Of a stretch of 64,000 bases of DNA, positions 1 through 6,493 are shown piece by piece. Position 1 is the stretch's first letter, and each line of letters begins with the position of its first letter. Origin of the DNA: an uncultured Desulfuromusa sp. (GTDB lineage Bacteria; Desulfobacterota; Desulfuromonadia; Desulfuromonadales; Geopsychrobacteraceae); contig NZ_OY776574.1 in NCBI RefSeq assembly GCF_963675815.1, positions 738,001 to 802,000 of the forward strand. Direction: 5' to 3'. The notes below the pieces were generated by a model. That model searched no databases and had not been told where the DNA came from. It saw nothing but the letters and a program-made list of their open reading frames with translations. The translations under genes and the position numbers were made by a program.

Positions 1-2
1 TC

Positions 3-347
3 GTTCCCCTGACCAAGCCATACAGTATCTGGACCGGATCTACTTTTACCGGCATCGTTAAGAGCAATGGCGAGCCGGTTCCTTTTGCCGAAATCGAAGT
101 GGAATATCTGAATCGCGATATCGATCTGGCTGCCAATGCCATGGGGCCTTCCCTGGTTGCAGCTCCCCAAGATAGCTTTGTCACTATCGGGATTAAAGCC
201 GACCAAAATGGCAAGTTCACCTTCGGTTTACCTAAAGCCGGATGGTGGGGATTCTGCGCCCTGGGTGCCGGTAGCGATACTCAGTACAAAGGTAAAGAGC
301 TGAGCCAGGATGCCGTTATCTGGGTTCAGGTCAAAGATATGAAATAA
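3..347 (+). CDS. DUF4198 periplasmic protein, C-terminal part (5' end outside window)
   Basis: The reading frame is open from the left edge and ends at TAA 345-347; the start lies outside the window. The visible 114 residues have the Ig-like carboxypeptidase-regulatory fold of DUF4198 proteins: a segment 'FTGIVKSNGEPVPFAEIEVE' near the left edge, then a beta strand 'FTFGLPKAGWWGF' and a short C-terminal strand. DUF4198 proteins are exported and often accompany metal uptake genes such as NikK-type nickel systems. The next gene is a FeoB-associated peptide, so this copy may belong to a ferrous-iron uptake operon whose feo genes lie to the left. A second DUF4198 gene lies at 13236-13874. Function is inferred from family only. 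Confidence 0.75.
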   Translation, partial: VPLTKPYSIWTGSTFTGIVKSNGEPVPFAEIEVEYLNRDIDLAANAMGPSLVAAPQDSFVTIGIKADQNGKFTFGLPKAGWWGFCALGAGSDTQYKGKELSQDAVIWVQVKDMK

Positions 348-355
348 GCAACTTC

Positions 356-392
356 CAGGCCTGTCGGGTGGAGAACATTTCCGGCAGGCCTG
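356..392 (+). other. intergenic hairpin after the DUF4198 gene
   Basis: CAGGCCTGTCGG (356-367) can pair with CCGGCAGGCCTG (381-392) with one mismatch. No T-run follows, so it is more likely an mRNA processing or stability hairpin inside the operon than a true terminator. Confidence 0.35.
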
Positions 393-413
393 ATCTATCC
401 GACAGGAACGTCC

Positions 414-581
414 ATGCAACAACTCCTACTCTTCGCCATTTTTGTTGGCGCTATTTATTATCTTTATCGCAAGCTGTTCAAAAATAAAGGCTGCAACTGC
501 AGCAGTAAAAGCTGCTGCTCAACCCCGCCGACAGTATCACGGCAGGGCAACAAAAATGGCGATAACAGCACCGATCATTGA
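414..581 (+). CDS. FeoB-associated Cys-rich membrane peptide (55 aa)
   Basis: The reading frame starts at ATG 414 and ends at TGA 579-581, giving 55 residues. One N-terminal transmembrane helix (residues 4-18, 'LLLFAIFVGAIYYLYR') is followed by a basic patch and a Cys cluster (C27, C29, C34, C35) and a polar tail. This is the layout of the FeoB-associated Cys-rich membrane protein family, found at the end of feoAB operons and thought to assist ferrous iron uptake at the inner membrane. It starts 66 bases after the DUF4198 gene on the same strand. FeoA and FeoB are not in the window and would be expected further left. No strong ribosome binding site is visible. Confidence 0.65.
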   Translation: MQQLLLFAIFVGAIYYLYRKLFKNKGCNCSSKSCCSTPPTVSRQGNKNGDNSTDH

Positions 582-686
582 CATTGTCGACCTCCTCCAC
601 AGCTATAGACACAAGGGTATCTATGCTGGGCTGAATCTAATCGTATCAGAACGGCACAGCAGATAAATCCAGTACCAGTGATTGAT

Positions 687-1043
687 TTAATGACTGCGCC
701 TTTTACAGCGACAATTCCTGCAACCTCGACAGAGACAACAGCGTTTCTGGGGCTCCTTTTGCGGACTGAGCAACTGTTCTACTTCCGGGGCAATCTCACT
801 CCAGGCTCGCCGACAATAGACCGCCGGCAAGCCCCGTTCTTTAACTTTTTTCTTGATTGTTCTGGCCGCTGTATGATGAAGAAAATCAGTGCAAAAAATA
901 ACCAGATCGGTGCTGAGAGGAATACTGTTTTTTGTGACTTTCTGGCTACGAGCACTCCAATGGAGAACCTTCTCAGCTCCCAACTCTTCCAGCTTGGGAA
1001 CAAAAGCAGCAATTTTGTCTGCTCCTACAATCAAAACGACCAT
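687..1043 (-). CDS. DUF2325 domain protein
   Basis: This 118-residue protein begins 'MVVLIVGADK' and carries the Rossmann-like DUF2325 fold. Characteristic features are the N-terminal GADK glycine turn, 'LHWSARS' (residues ~28-34) and 'VIFCTDFLHHTAARTIKKK' (~49-67). The C-terminus is unusually rich in Cys and basic residues ('CCLCRGCRNCRCK'), which could bind metal. GGAG lies 6 bases before the ATG and supports the start. It lies 26 bases downstream of the flavodoxin gene on the same strand and is probably co-transcribed. DUF2325 has no established biochemical role; the context here is iron limitation. Confidence 0.75.
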   Translation of the reverse strand: MVVLIVGADKIAAFVPKLEELGAEKVLHWSARSQKVTKNSIPLSTDLVIFCTDFLHHTAARTIKKKVKERGLPAVYCRRAWSEIAPEVEQLLSPQKEPQKRCCLCRGCRNCRCKRRSH

Positions 1044-1069
1044 ATCAACTCCAATGCTTAAATACGCAG

Positions 1070-1567
1070 CTATTTTGCCTCCTGAAGAACCTGATCAACC
1101 CAGATCCGGATACGTTCTTCAGTCAGATCAGCTTGATTTTCCTCATCCAGCGGCAAACCCAGGAACCGGCCATCGATAAACGCCGCTGAATCCTGAAATT
1201 CATATCCGTCCCCGGAACACTTGCCAACGATAGTTGCTCCGGCTTCAAGCGCAGCATCATGCAGCTCTTTGATCCCATCGACAAAAGTACCGGAATAGGT
1301 TTCCTGATCACCAAGCCCAAACAATGCAACTGTTTTACCTTTGAGATCGGCACTGCTCAAAAGGGTAAGTGAATCAGCCCAATCGTCCTGAAGATCACCC
1401 AATCCCCACGTCGAAGCTCCAAGAATCAGTAAATCACAAGCCTCCAGATCGGCCTTTTCAGCGTCACCAATGGGGGTCGCATGCGAACCGCTGATCGCAG
1501 CGCATAGCATCTGTGCTGCACTTTCAGTATTACCGGTGGTACTGCCGTAGAAAATTCCTGTTTTCAT
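1070..1567 (-). CDS. fldA: flavodoxin
   Basis: This is a 165-residue long-chain flavodoxin, a cytoplasmic FMN electron carrier that usually replaces ferredoxin when iron is scarce. The phosphate-binding loop 'GSTTGNTE' lies at residues 8-15, 'LLILGASTWGLGDLQDDW' provides the first isoalloxazine loop, and 'ALFGLGDQETYSGTFVDG' the second. GGGAG lies 8 bases before ATG 1567; the ATG at 1573 is too close to it, so I use 1567. A CRP-like palindrome (1642-1657) is centred 41.5 bases upstream of a start site predicted from TATATT at 1620-1615. An inverted repeat (1605-1627) covers the -10/+1 region. Confidence 0.93.
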   Translation of the reverse strand: MKTGIFYGSTTGNTESAAQMLCAAISGSHATPIGDAEKADLEACDLLILGASTWGLGDLQDDWADSLTLLSSADLKGKTVALFGLGDQETYSGTFVDGIKELHDAALEAGATIVGKCSGDGYEFQDSAAFIDGRFLGLPLDEENQADLTEERIRIWVDQVLQEAK

Positions 1568-1604
1568 TGTCATTTCTCCCTTTCACGCGCTATAAGATAT
1601 TGAA

Positions 1605-1627
1605 AAGCAATATCAATATAATTGCTT
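1605..1627. repeat. inverted repeat over the flavodoxin promoter
   Basis: AAGCAAT (1605-1611) and ATTGCTT (1621-1627) form a perfect 7-bp inverted repeat with a 9-base spacer. It covers the predicted -10 and start site of the flavodoxin gene, which is the usual place for a repressor. It does not match the Fur 7-1-7 pattern well, so the binding protein is unknown. Confidence 0.45.
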
Positions 1628-1641
1628 ACAGCTTTTAGATC

Positions 1642-1657
1642 CGTGATAAAGGTCACA
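1642..1657. promoter_or_regulatory. CRP-like palindrome upstream of flavodoxin
   Basis: CGTGA-TAAAGG-TCACA. Nine such 5-6-5 palindromes occur between 1.6 and 19.8 kb. On the minus strand its centre (1649.5) is 41.5 bases upstream of the start site predicted from -10 TATATT (1620-1615), the spacing of class II CRP activation. Confidence 0.65.
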
Positions 1658-1770
1658 AAGGGTTCTTTTTAGGTAAGAATTTTGATGATCAGACTGAACA
1701 GAAGATAGAAACTAAAATAGGGAGGAGAAGTATGATTTACAGAGACAAATAGCTGCCAGTTTCCCGTATT

Positions 1771-2487
1771 TTAAGAGCAACGGCAGCTACAGTTACATTC
1801 GGATTCTTCAAGAACGGCCTCAAGACTTGCAACACTGACAACCTGCACCTTGCCGCCCTGATAGCTGATTCCGTCCCTCTTGACCAGGCGCTGCAGACTC
1901 CGGGATAAGGTTTCGCGGGCAATCCCAAGCTCCTGGGCTGTCAGGCTGATTGGCCTGATGTCAACGTCACATACCAATTGACGCAAACAGCGTCCCTGTT
2001 TAATTTTGTGCAGCAGATAAGCGGCAACCTTGACATCTGCCTTACAACAGCGGGAAAGGGTGCGCATTTCACGCTCCTGCTCCACCTGAGATGCCATCTG
2101 ATTTAAAATGTTGCCATAAAAATTTGCATTCGCATCCATAAATTGACGGAAGTTCCCATGATTCCAATACATCAATTCAGTTGGCCCCGCATTCACCATT
2201 TCGCTATTACAAGAAAGGCTGGAAACAACTGCGGCAAGGCAGAAAAACTCACCGGGATTAAACCGTTGCATCAGATGTTCCTGCCCATCAGGAGCTATAC
2301 GCATCATCCGCATTTCACCCGATAAAACAAAGAACAGCTTTCTTGACATTTCGTCCGGCCCAATTCGTCCAAAATGTTTTTTCAGGGTACGCACGCGACC
2401 GGCAGCAGCAATTTGACGAATCAGATCAACACCGACGCCATCAAGAAGTGGTGCCTCTGTCAGCATATCTAAAACCGAGTCTGACAT
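1771..2487 (-). CDS. Crp/Fnr family transcriptional regulator
   Basis: This 238-residue regulator has an N-terminal cyclic-nucleotide-type beta barrel (residues ~15-125), a dimer helix (~125-145) and a C-terminal winged helix (~150-225). The recognition helix reads R-E-T-L-S-R (191-196), keeping the Arg, Glu and Arg that E. coli CRP uses to read TGTGA; FNR has Val in place of the first Arg. FNR's N-terminal Cys cluster is absent, but Cys occurs at 83, 93, 147, 148, 167 and 173, and the tail is C-N-C-S-C-R-C. I start at ATG 2487, two bases after the DUF3793 stop; an in-frame upstream ATG (2520) would overlap that gene. It probably recognises the nine palindromes in this window. The effector (heme, redox, NO or a nucleotide) is unknown. 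Confidence 0.88.
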   Translation of the reverse strand: MSDSVLDMLTEAPLLDGVGVDLIRQIAAAGRVRTLKKHFGRIGPDEMSRKLFFVLSGEMRMMRIAPDGQEHLMQRFNPGEFFCLAAVVSSLSCNSEMVNAGPTELMYWNHGNFRQFMDANANFYGNILNQMASQVEQEREMRTLSRCCKADVKVAAYLLHKIKQGRCLRQLVCDVDIRPISLTAQELGIARETLSRSLQRLVKRDGISYQGGKVQVVSVASLEAVLEESECNCSCRCS

Positions 2488-2488
2488 A

Positions 2489-3217
2489 TCAGGCCGCCTG
2501 CAATAACTGGTAAGGAACATGCCCGATCGTCAATTTTTTTATCATTTCCTGCCTCTTTCTGCGGTAATCGTTGCTAAGCTTCAAACTGCGCGTCGGTGGC
2601 CCATAAATTCGCCACAGCCCTTGCTGTTGAGAAGGTTTACTTTGCGCCATAAAGCCCTTGACATCCTTGAGCGGGTAACCCAGAAACATTCCTACCTCAT
2701 GGGGAATTCCCGTGCTGAACGATTCCTGCAAATGCTGGAGCGTCTTCTCTAAAGTGAATGGTCGAGAATATCCTTGCCGAACAAGAAAAGTCTGCATCGT
2801 GCGTCCACGCAGGCGCATCTCCAACAGATCAGCACGATAAATCAGCAATAGAATACTATTTTTTTCCGTCTTCATCGGCATTACAGATAGAGGCAAATCC
2901 AGCAAAAGCTCAGCACCAAACTTTTGCCACAAGCGATACATACGTCGTCCGCATGGGAGCCTCTGGTTCGGGACACGAACCATATTAGCGGGTTTGATGC
3001 CGGATAAAACTTCTGCAGCGGCAACCGCCAGAAAAGCCGCCAGACATTCTTTCGGGGCAGGAAACAAGCCGGCGACATCGATCCAGGTCAACTCTCTGTT
3101 ACTCTGCTCTGCAGAACAACGCAGGCCTGATTTCGCCAACATTTTTTCTGTGCAGCACTTATACTCTCCACGACATACCATATCAAACCATCCATCGACT
3201 TTGATTACCATTATCAT
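2489..3217 (-). CDS. DUF3793 family protein
   Basis: The protein is up to 242 residues long and contains the DUF3793 signatures: 'AAAEVLSGIKPANMV' (~68-82), a poorly conserved middle, and 'PHEVGMFLGYPLKDVKGFM' (~170-188). The family is common in anaerobes next to flavodoxin, Feo and DUF2325 genes and has no proven function. The C-terminal part is basic ('RSLKLSNDYRRKRQEMIKK'). The gene is followed after one base by the Crp/Fnr gene, so the two are almost certainly one operon. The true start is uncertain: ATG 3217 lies inside a Fur-box-like sequence and has no ribosome binding site, so an internal ATG at 3181 or 3142 may be used. Confidence 0.75.
   Translation of the reverse strand: MIMVIKVDGWFDMVCRGEYKCCTEKMLAKSGLRCSAEQSNRELTWIDVAGLFPAPKECLAAFLAVAAAEVLSGIKPANMVRVPNQRLPCGRRMYRLWQKFGAELLLDLPLSVMPMKTEKNSILLLIYRADLLEMRLRGRTMQTFLVRQGYSRPFTLEKTLQHLQESFSTGIPHEVGMFLGYPLKDVKGFMAQSKPSQQQGLWRIYGPPTRSLKLSNDYRRKRQEMIKKLTIGHVPYQLLQAA
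3202..3216. promoter_or_regulatory. Fur-box-like site at the DUF3793-Crp operon
   Basis: On the minus strand TGATAAT-G-GTAATCA is a 7-1-7 inverted repeat resembling the Fur consensus TGATAATnATTATCA with two differences. It overlaps the first possible ATG of the operon, which argues for a downstream translation start. Confidence 0.4.
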
Positions 3218-3324
3218 TAATGCGACAAAAAAATAACAGCTTGGACTGAACGCTGCTGAAGACTGGGATTTCGTCTAACCTCAAACCTAGAGGGTTAAGT
3301 CTAAATCATATCCAGAACTAAGTC

Positions 3325-3340
3325 TGTGACTTGAATCACA
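3325..3340. promoter_or_regulatory. CRP-like palindrome upstream of DUF3793-Crp operon
   Basis: TGTGA-CTTGAA-TCACA matches the CRP-type palindrome in both half-sites. Towards the DUF3793 gene, a start site 41.5 bases from its centre would have TAGACT (3303-3298) as -10, four of six consensus positions. If the operon's own Crp/Fnr protein binds here the operon is autoregulated. Confidence 0.6.
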
Positions 3341-3452
3341 CTTTAAGAAACCATGAAACTATTTATGACAACCGGACACAGCGGGAACAAAGTCCACACA
3401 ATTCATGCCAGTGATTTTTGATTGTAAACTGATGTGCAGCTGCAATCTTTTT

Positions 3453-3629
3453 TTACAGCTCCTCTATTTGTGGTTCTTCAAACTCGATATCCAAACCACA
3501 CTCCGAAGTTCGACGGACTGTCGCATCACCAATCTTCTGGTGCTCTTTTCTGAGCTGTAAATAGAGATCTTCAGTTAAGCAGTGAGGCGGGGATTTAAAA
3601 AAGCTGCCAGCATATTTTTTGTCCATCAT
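3453..3629 (-). CDS. small hypothetical protein (58 aa)
   Basis: The frame runs from ATG 3629 to TAA 3453 and encodes a soluble, charged 58-residue peptide beginning M-M-D-K-K-Y and ending 'EFEEPQIEEL', with two Cys (C17, C44). There is no signal peptide or membrane helix. GGGG directly precedes the first ATG, so the ribosome binding site is weak or the second ATG is used. It lies alone between the divergent regulatory region at 3.2-3.4 kb and the LbtU-like porin. I do not recognise a family; the balanced codon use favours a real gene. Confidence 0.45.
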   Translation of the reverse strand: MMDKKYAGSFFKSPPHCLTEDLYLQLRKEHQKIGDATVRRTSECGLDIEFEEPQIEEL

Positions 3630-3691
3630 CCCCGGTCAATCAAGAAATTGAAAATTATTATCAGAAACTAAGGAAAATATCCCTAAATGTC

Positions 3692-3729
3692 AATAAAATA
3701 CCGGAGAAGAAAAACTGCCTTCTCCGGTA
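3692..3729 (-). terminator. terminator of the LbtU-like porin gene
   Basis: ACCGGAGAAG (3701-3710) pairs with CTTCTCCGGT (3720-3729) around a 9-base loop. On the minus strand the stem is followed by the T-rich sequence ATTTTATTG, and it lies 18 bases after the porin stop codon. Confidence 0.7.
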
Positions 3730-3747
3730 CCCCTCTCCCATGACTGA

Positions 3748-4815
3748 TCAAAACTCCAATGCCAGTTGACAAGTGACAGCATCTGCCGATTCATCAGTTC
3801 CACCGTCTGAGATGTCATAATCCTCGTCATGAACATACTCAAAGGCAATACCAAGATCATCGGTAATGTCAAACCCAAACGCAGCACCGATTCTCTCCTC
3901 TGGAAGTCCAAGGATGGCCGCTTCATCCGAACCCTGGTAGACTGCCGCGACCGAAGCGCCATGTCCCACGATCTCAAAACCATAAACAATTTCCAGGTTC
4001 CAAGCTGCCGGTTCGGAATCTTCGGCCGCCAGGTAATTACTGTCAAGGGCACTCAAGTACTCACCAATAAAAGTGAAATCATTAAACCTGGCCACAACAC
4101 TTGCGGTAGCACCGGCAGCATAGTCGTCAAGAACGTCAACACCACCCTCCTCCAGGTAATCGGAAAATCCACCCGAAGAGGTCAGATTGCTGATCCAACC
4201 GAGCAAAAGGTCAATACTGGCTTCATCAGACTCAAACAGATATCCCGCAGAGACACCATAAGCATCAATCATATCGTCTTCGTCATCATCACTGACGGCA
4301 CTATTAAAAGTATATGCGGATCCGTAAAAGCCACCAGCACCAAAATCAACAACCACCGCTCCTTCCCGTGTTTCACCTAATTCCAGAGTTAGAGGATCAC
4401 TAATCATACCGGTCTCATAAACACCAAACGGGACGTAGAGTTTACCAGCCGTTACCGCAACACCATATCCATCAACACTCCCAAGGACAACACCACCCTC
4501 ATCAAGAAAGACGCCTTCGTCGCCATCCTCTTCCCATTTCATTAGGGCAAAGCCAGAGAAATAATCGGCTAACACCACATCAACCCCCAACTCCAGGGTC
4601 GTTAAGTCGACATCGCTCTCCTTGACATCATCATAGCCGGAGCTGTAGCCCATCTCTGCCTCAATGGCACCTGAAAACTGCACCTGTTGAACAACACCTT
4701 GGCTCAAAGCTTCTTCCAAAGCCGTAACCCGTCCGGCCAATGATCCATCCTCGGCAAACGCAAACACTGGAAACAATATCAACCCACAGAGGGTTAAACC
4801 CGCAATCATCTTCAT
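3748..4815 (-). CDS. LbtU-family siderophore porin
   Basis: A signal peptide (residues 1-22, ending 'PVFAFA') is followed by a short coiled-coil-like segment ('LAGRVTALEEALSQGV') and then about 300 residues of alternating acidic beta strands ending in a C-terminal Phe ('CQLALEF'), as in outer-membrane barrels. This layout matches the LbtU family, the TonB-independent legiobactin receptor type of Legionella. The protein is very rich in Asp, Glu and Gly. I start at ATG 4815 because GGGA lies 8 bases upstream; TTG 4818 is less likely. A CRP-like site (4916-4931) is centred 41.5 bases from a start site with -10 TATCTT (4894-4889). Substrate is unknown. Confidence 0.75.
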   Translation of the reverse strand: MKMIAGLTLCGLILFPVFAFAEDGSLAGRVTALEEALSQGVVQQVQFSGAIEAEMGYSSGYDDVKESDVDLTTLELGVDVVLADYFSGFALMKWEEDGDEGVFLDEGGVVLGSVDGYGVAVTAGKLYVPFGVYETGMISDPLTLELGETREGAVVVDFGAGGFYGSAYTFNSAVSDDDEDDMIDAYGVSAGYLFESDEASIDLLLGWISNLTSSGGFSDYLEEGGVDVLDDYAAGATASVVARFNDFTFIGEYLSALDSNYLAAEDSEPAAWNLEIVYGFEIVGHGASVAAVYQGSDEAAILGLPEERIGAAFGFDITDDLGIAFEYVHDEDYDISDGGTDESADAVTCQLALEF

Positions 4816-4915
4816 CAATCTTTCCCTTTCTCAGAATCCACTATGGGAGCCTCATGGCGACCCAGAACCAAAATGAAACTTCGCGCGAAAGATAAATATA
4901 TTCACACAGGAAGTC

Positions 4916-4931
4916 TGTGATCAGAATCACA
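4916..4931. promoter_or_regulatory. CRP-like palindrome upstream of LbtU-like porin
   Basis: TGTGA-TCAGAA-TCACA is the best-matching of the nine sites, and the flanking TC and GA extend the dyad. On the minus strand a -10 TATCTT at 4894-4889 places the start 41.5 bases from the centre. Confidence 0.65.
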
Positions 4932-5007
4932 GATAGCAAAGAAAATGAAAAACAAAATCATTTATATGAAGAGATTAGCGTCAAGCGCTGCAACCATCAG
5001 CAGCAAC

Positions 5008-5039
5008 AAAAAAGCGGGGGAAGGGAGGACATCCCCCGC
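5008..5039 (-). terminator. terminator with CCUCC loop (copy 1)
   Basis: On the minus strand GCGGGGGA (5039-5032) and TCCCCCGC (5021-5014) form a perfect 8-bp stem around TGTCCTCCCT, followed by six T. This is a textbook intrinsic terminator; the loop exposes CCUCC. Confidence 0.85.
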
Positions 5040-5219
5040 CAATCAAGGAGTGTGCTTGCACACTGTGATGCCAAAAAGAGCAACCTGCCACAATCGCCCT
5101 TCCCGCTGTAGCAGATGGCTGTCAGCCACCTGAACAATCAGAAAAATTATAGTTTCGAGCAGAGCCGCAATAACGCTCAGAAGATACCGCTGAAACACTG
5201 GGGCCTAAGAATCCTCCAG

Positions 5220-5330
5220 CTATTTGCCAGAAAAAAAACCAAAAACAATCAGCATTGCCATACGTCGAACAAAAGTTTTTTTTCGACTTCTCACAGACTC
5301 ACGAATCCAATCTTGATTTTCCATCTCCAT
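5220..5330 (-). CDS. possible 36-residue membrane peptide with a T8 tract
   Basis: ATG 5330 (or ATG 5324, with GGAGG 7 bases upstream) opens a 34-36 codon frame: a charged N-terminus ('QDWIRESVRSRKKTFVRR') followed by hydrophobic 'MAMLIVFGFFSGK' and a TAG. The hydrophobic part is interrupted after a run of eight T (plus-strand A at 5231-5238). One base of slippage would extend it by about 35 residues to a stop at 5122, giving a full transmembrane helix. It may be real, frameshifted or phase-variable, or only the 5' part of an RNA. No homologue is recognised. Confidence 0.3.
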   Translation of the reverse strand: MEMENQDWIRESVRSRKKTFVRRMAMLIVFGFFSGK

Positions 5331-5411
5331 CCCTCCAGCATTTTTTAAATCAAACGACCATCCCCCCATATAATCTTATAATAATTACTAACACGTCGAT
5401 TCAAGCCAGTC

Positions 5412-5427
5412 CGTGATCGCCATCACA
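5412..5427. promoter_or_regulatory. CRP-like palindrome upstream of sRNA candidate copy 1
   Basis: CGTGA-TCGCCA-TCACA. It is only 29 bases beyond the end of the binding-protein gene, so it cannot serve that gene; the only downstream unit on the minus strand is the sRNA candidate. The predicted start (5368) is about 51 bases from its centre. Confidence 0.55.
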
Positions 5428-5455
5428 AAGCTGGTGAAAATGAAAAAAGTATTCA

Positions 5456-6418
5456 TCAACGATACAGCGCCCCTGTCCACAACATCAGCAAATAAGGATA
5501 ATCCAATACTGACCCATCCATATAAGCCGGAAGGCTGTAAATTTCATGATTTTTCAGTGCCGTAACCTGGTTCAATGCCGGATTTTTTCTGGCCGCCCCA
5601 GCCAGGGCTTTTTCCACCGGAAAGGATTCACCTGTAACAATGATAATATCAGGATCAGCTCTGGCAATATCAGCTATATTCTGTAATGTAAAATACCCCT
5701 TGCTTGCCTTTTTCCCCCTGCCGATTAAAAGGTTTCCGACATTCTCGCAGCCCATAGGATCGAGAAAGAAATGATCCGAATACCCTTCAGCAGCTTCCAC
5801 CTGAATAAAAGATTTGCCTGTTTTCCCAACCATGATTCCATTCAGAATCAGAACTTTTTTCCCTAATCCGCCCTCGGGCAATCTCTTTTTTGCCCTTCCC
5901 AAGGCAGAAGCATAAGTGGTCAACAAAGCCTCCGCTTCTGTCTCCCGATGCAGCAACTTACCTGTAGCTCTTACCGCTGACTCCAGACCCTGGTTAAAAT
6001 CCACGACTTCCAGCTCTAAATCCTTGCCCTGTAGAAGCGGAATAATATTCATCGGATTTGCATCGGGCATGTAGCGACAAAAGTCCCCTGTATTTTCAAT
6101 CAGGATTCGTTTTATCCCTTTTTTTTCAGCAAATTCAGCAACCAGTTTTTTGTCTTTGACCGTTGCTCTCTTAGGGCAACCCAGCCTCTTTATATGACTT
6201 AGCTCGCCCTTTGTCACTGCGGGCCACACGCACCTTGCCACCAACGCCTCAGGTACAACTCCCAAATGATAAGCGACCGTAGCCAGTCGGTCCCCGAGAA
6301 TAATGGCGTTAATTTTCTCCTTATCTAATTCCTGCTTGGGAGCGGCCTCCGCCGCCATGCTCCAAACCAGGCAAAGCAGAACACCCAAAAACATCAACAG
6401 CCTATTGACACGTCTCAC
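5456..6418 (-). CDS. periplasmic iron/heme/corrinoid-binding protein (Peripla_BP_2-like)
   Basis: The 320-residue product has a signal peptide (cleaved near 'AAEA-AP', residues 22-27) and the two-lobed binding-protein fold of the FepB/BtuF class. Characteristic are 'NAIILGDRLATVAYHLGV' (~37-54), 'DFNQGLESAVRATGKLLHRE' (~139-158) and 'YFTLQNIADIARADPDIIIV' (~235-255). It should capture a metal complex released into the periplasm by an outer-membrane receptor. GTG 6418 is preceded by AAGGAG with 8-base spacing. The gene follows the TonB receptor by 75 bases and probably shares its transcript. No ABC permease or ATPase gene is in the window, so its inner-membrane partner lies elsewhere. Confidence 0.8.
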   Translation of the reverse strand: MRRVNRLLMFLGVLLCLVWSMAAEAAPKQELDKEKINAIILGDRLATVAYHLGVVPEALVARCVWPAVTKGELSHIKRLGCPKRATVKDKKLVAEFAEKKGIKRILIENTGDFCRYMPDANPMNIIPLLQGKDLELEVVDFNQGLESAVRATGKLLHRETEAEALLTTYASALGRAKKRLPEGGLGKKVLILNGIMVGKTGKSFIQVEAAEGYSDHFFLDPMGCENVGNLLIGRGKKASKGYFTLQNIADIARADPDIIIVTGESFPVEKALAGAARKNPALNQVTALKNHEIYSLPAYMDGSVLDYPYLLMLWTGALYR

Positions 6419-6493
6419 TTAAGTTCTCCTTACTATCACTTACGAACAGATACTTCCATTATAACAACTGCAACCATCACAATTTGCCGACAA

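Larger units (their letters stand above)
5008..5378 (-). ncRNA. candidate small RNA (copy 1), possibly with a short ORF
   Basis: This minus-strand unit has its own CRP-like site (5412-5427), a promoter TTGAAT-17-TTATAA (5404-5399 and 5381-5376) and a strong terminator (5008-5039). No normal-length gene fits. Its last 130 bases resemble the unit at 19527-19695: both contain GCTGACAG, GGCAGGTT followed by a C/T-rich stretch, and the same terminator stem GCGGGGGA...TCCCCCGC with a 10-base loop containing CCTCC. A CCUCC loop could pair with Shine-Dalgarno sequences. The longer 5' part carries a 36-codon frame described separately. It may therefore be an sRNA, a small mRNA, or both. Confidence 0.5.
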
